From Apibacter mensalis (lineage in GTDB: Bacteria > Bacteroidota > Bacteroidia > Flavobacteriales > Weeksellaceae): DNA of 64,000 nucleotides. Shown here in pieces: positions 63,624 through 64,000 of this stretch. Position numbers and translations under genes: made by a program. The notes below the pieces were generated by a model. That model was not told where the DNA came from. It did not search any database and was given only the letters and a program-made list of their open reading frames with translations. Each line of letters starts with the position of its first letter. The first letter of the stretch is position 1. The DNA lies in contig NZ_LIVM01000010.1 of assembly GCF_001418685.1 (NCBI RefSeq), positions 48,288 through 112,287 of the forward strand, in the 5' to 3' direction.

Positions 63624-64000
63624 ATGAACCCTTTGGATAAAAAGAATTCGGAGAGTCTTAACAATGCGAAAGATTTAGAAGAAAATTCAGCCGATTCCTT
63701 GGGAACTTCCCATACGCTTGATCCCTTAAAAAAAAATATAACCAACTTCAGCGAGATATCCCCTAAATATGCAGATATACCCGATGATTTGCTGTTTAAA
63801 TCTTCAAATAATTTCACACTTACGCCTCCCGAGGTTTTGGAAAAACAAATCAAAGATGCCGCTTCCCAATTTTATGCCAAATATGGGGGAGATTGGGCCT
63901 CTCAACTTAAAAATTCTCATATTGTTTATGCAGCTATTTCTATTGACGGAAATGAAGTGTTAAACGACAGCCATTTCGCCCTTACGTTACACCAGAAAAT
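63624..64000 (+). CDS. VgrG-like protein, 5' part only
   Basis: An open frame starts at ATG 63624 and continues past the right edge (125 codons visible). Residues 1-97 are polar (NPLDKKNSESLNNAKDLEE at the start) and unlike anything I know. From about 98 the sequence reads SHIVYAAISIDGNEVLNDSHFALTLHQK. This strongly resembles the first strands of Bacteroidota type VI secretion VgrG proteins, in which a short start leads to ISIDGKEI...FxxLxLxQ. VgrG normally opens near that point, so the leading 97 residues would be an unusual extension. The gene is clearly richer in G and C than its surroundings, suggesting a different history. The other strand has a shadow frame here. A phage tail-spike relative is the main alternative. 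Confidence 0.55.
   Translation, partial: MNPLDKKNSESLNNAKDLEENSADSLGTSHTLDPLKKNITNFSEISPKYADIPDDLLFKSSNNFTLTPPEVLEKQIKDAASQFYAKYGGDWASQLKNSHIVYAAISIDGNEVLNDSHFALTLHQK

Noticed and set aside
63575..63853. A 92-codon minus-strand frame overlapping the last gene
   Set aside because: The plus-strand frame over the same bases continues to the window edge, has a VgrG-like segment and normal composition. The minus frame has no recognisable feature and extends into the spacer.

Overview
The window is strongly AT-rich chromosomal DNA (about 30 % G+C by eye) with densely packed housekeeping genes on both strands. Four things point to Bacteroidota, order Flavobacteriales, probably the Weeksellaceae side (an Apibacter-like genome is my guess, not proven). 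Gene starts lack Shine-Dalgarno sequences. Many genes are preceded by the Bacteroidota -7 box TAnnTTTG, some with a -33 TTG. The gene content is typical: a type B succinate dehydrogenase with one membrane anchor, an exbB-exbD-exbD-tonB cluster, bacillithiol synthesis (bshC), DUF4199 and DUF2807 proteins, and a TonB-dependent receptor with a carboxypeptidase-like domain. The gene order coaD-ddl / PASTA-rluD also fits.

Layout. 1-9.6 kb: 5' end of an acyltransferase-3 gene, folP, serB, then mtaB, an alpha carbonic anhydrase and the run trxB-recR-glycosyltransferase, and an M14-like peptidase. 9.6-19.2 kb: an XRE regulator with repeated operator-like sites, rplS, ychF, a thioredoxin-like gene, aroC, poxB, pheS and a lipoprotein that fuses two prolyl isomerase domains. 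19.2-24.6 kb: the most accessory-looking unit, a tight three-gene operon of TonB-dependent receptor, exported rhodanese-thioredoxin fusion and exported N-terminal-cysteine amide hydrolase. 24.7-28.7 kb: a four-gene unit of DUF4199 membrane protein, polyprenyl-phosphate-type glycosyltransferase, DUF2807 lipoprotein and phosphohexomutase. 28.8-37.6 kb: cysteine synthesis (epsC-cysK), a CT398/NIF3 pair, rpsF-rpsR-rplI, a YugP-like protease with aroB, and an acetyltransferase. 37.8-48.4 kb: sdhCAB, exbB-exbD-exbD-tonB, ddl-coaD, and PASTA-rluD. 48.8-63.1 kb: kdsA, hemN, an exported beta-rich protein, valS, an ABC transporter with two FtsX-type permeases, and bshC-LysM protein-fabD.

At the right edge, after about 550 bases of empty AT-rich DNA, a visibly more G+C-rich gene begins. 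Its start resembles a type VI secretion VgrG-like protein with an unusual N-terminal extension; it runs off the window.

Most genes serve respiration, envelope synthesis, translation and amino-acid or cofactor synthesis. I saw no tRNA, rRNA, CRISPR array, insertion sequence or prophage. The points most worth following are the receptor/thiol/amidase operon, the VgrG-like gene, a CT398 homologue that has lost every zinc-ribbon cysteine, several -7 boxes that abut start codons (possible leaderless mRNAs), a set of operator-like repeats around the XRE gene, and several perfect inverted repeats that are not ordinary terminators.
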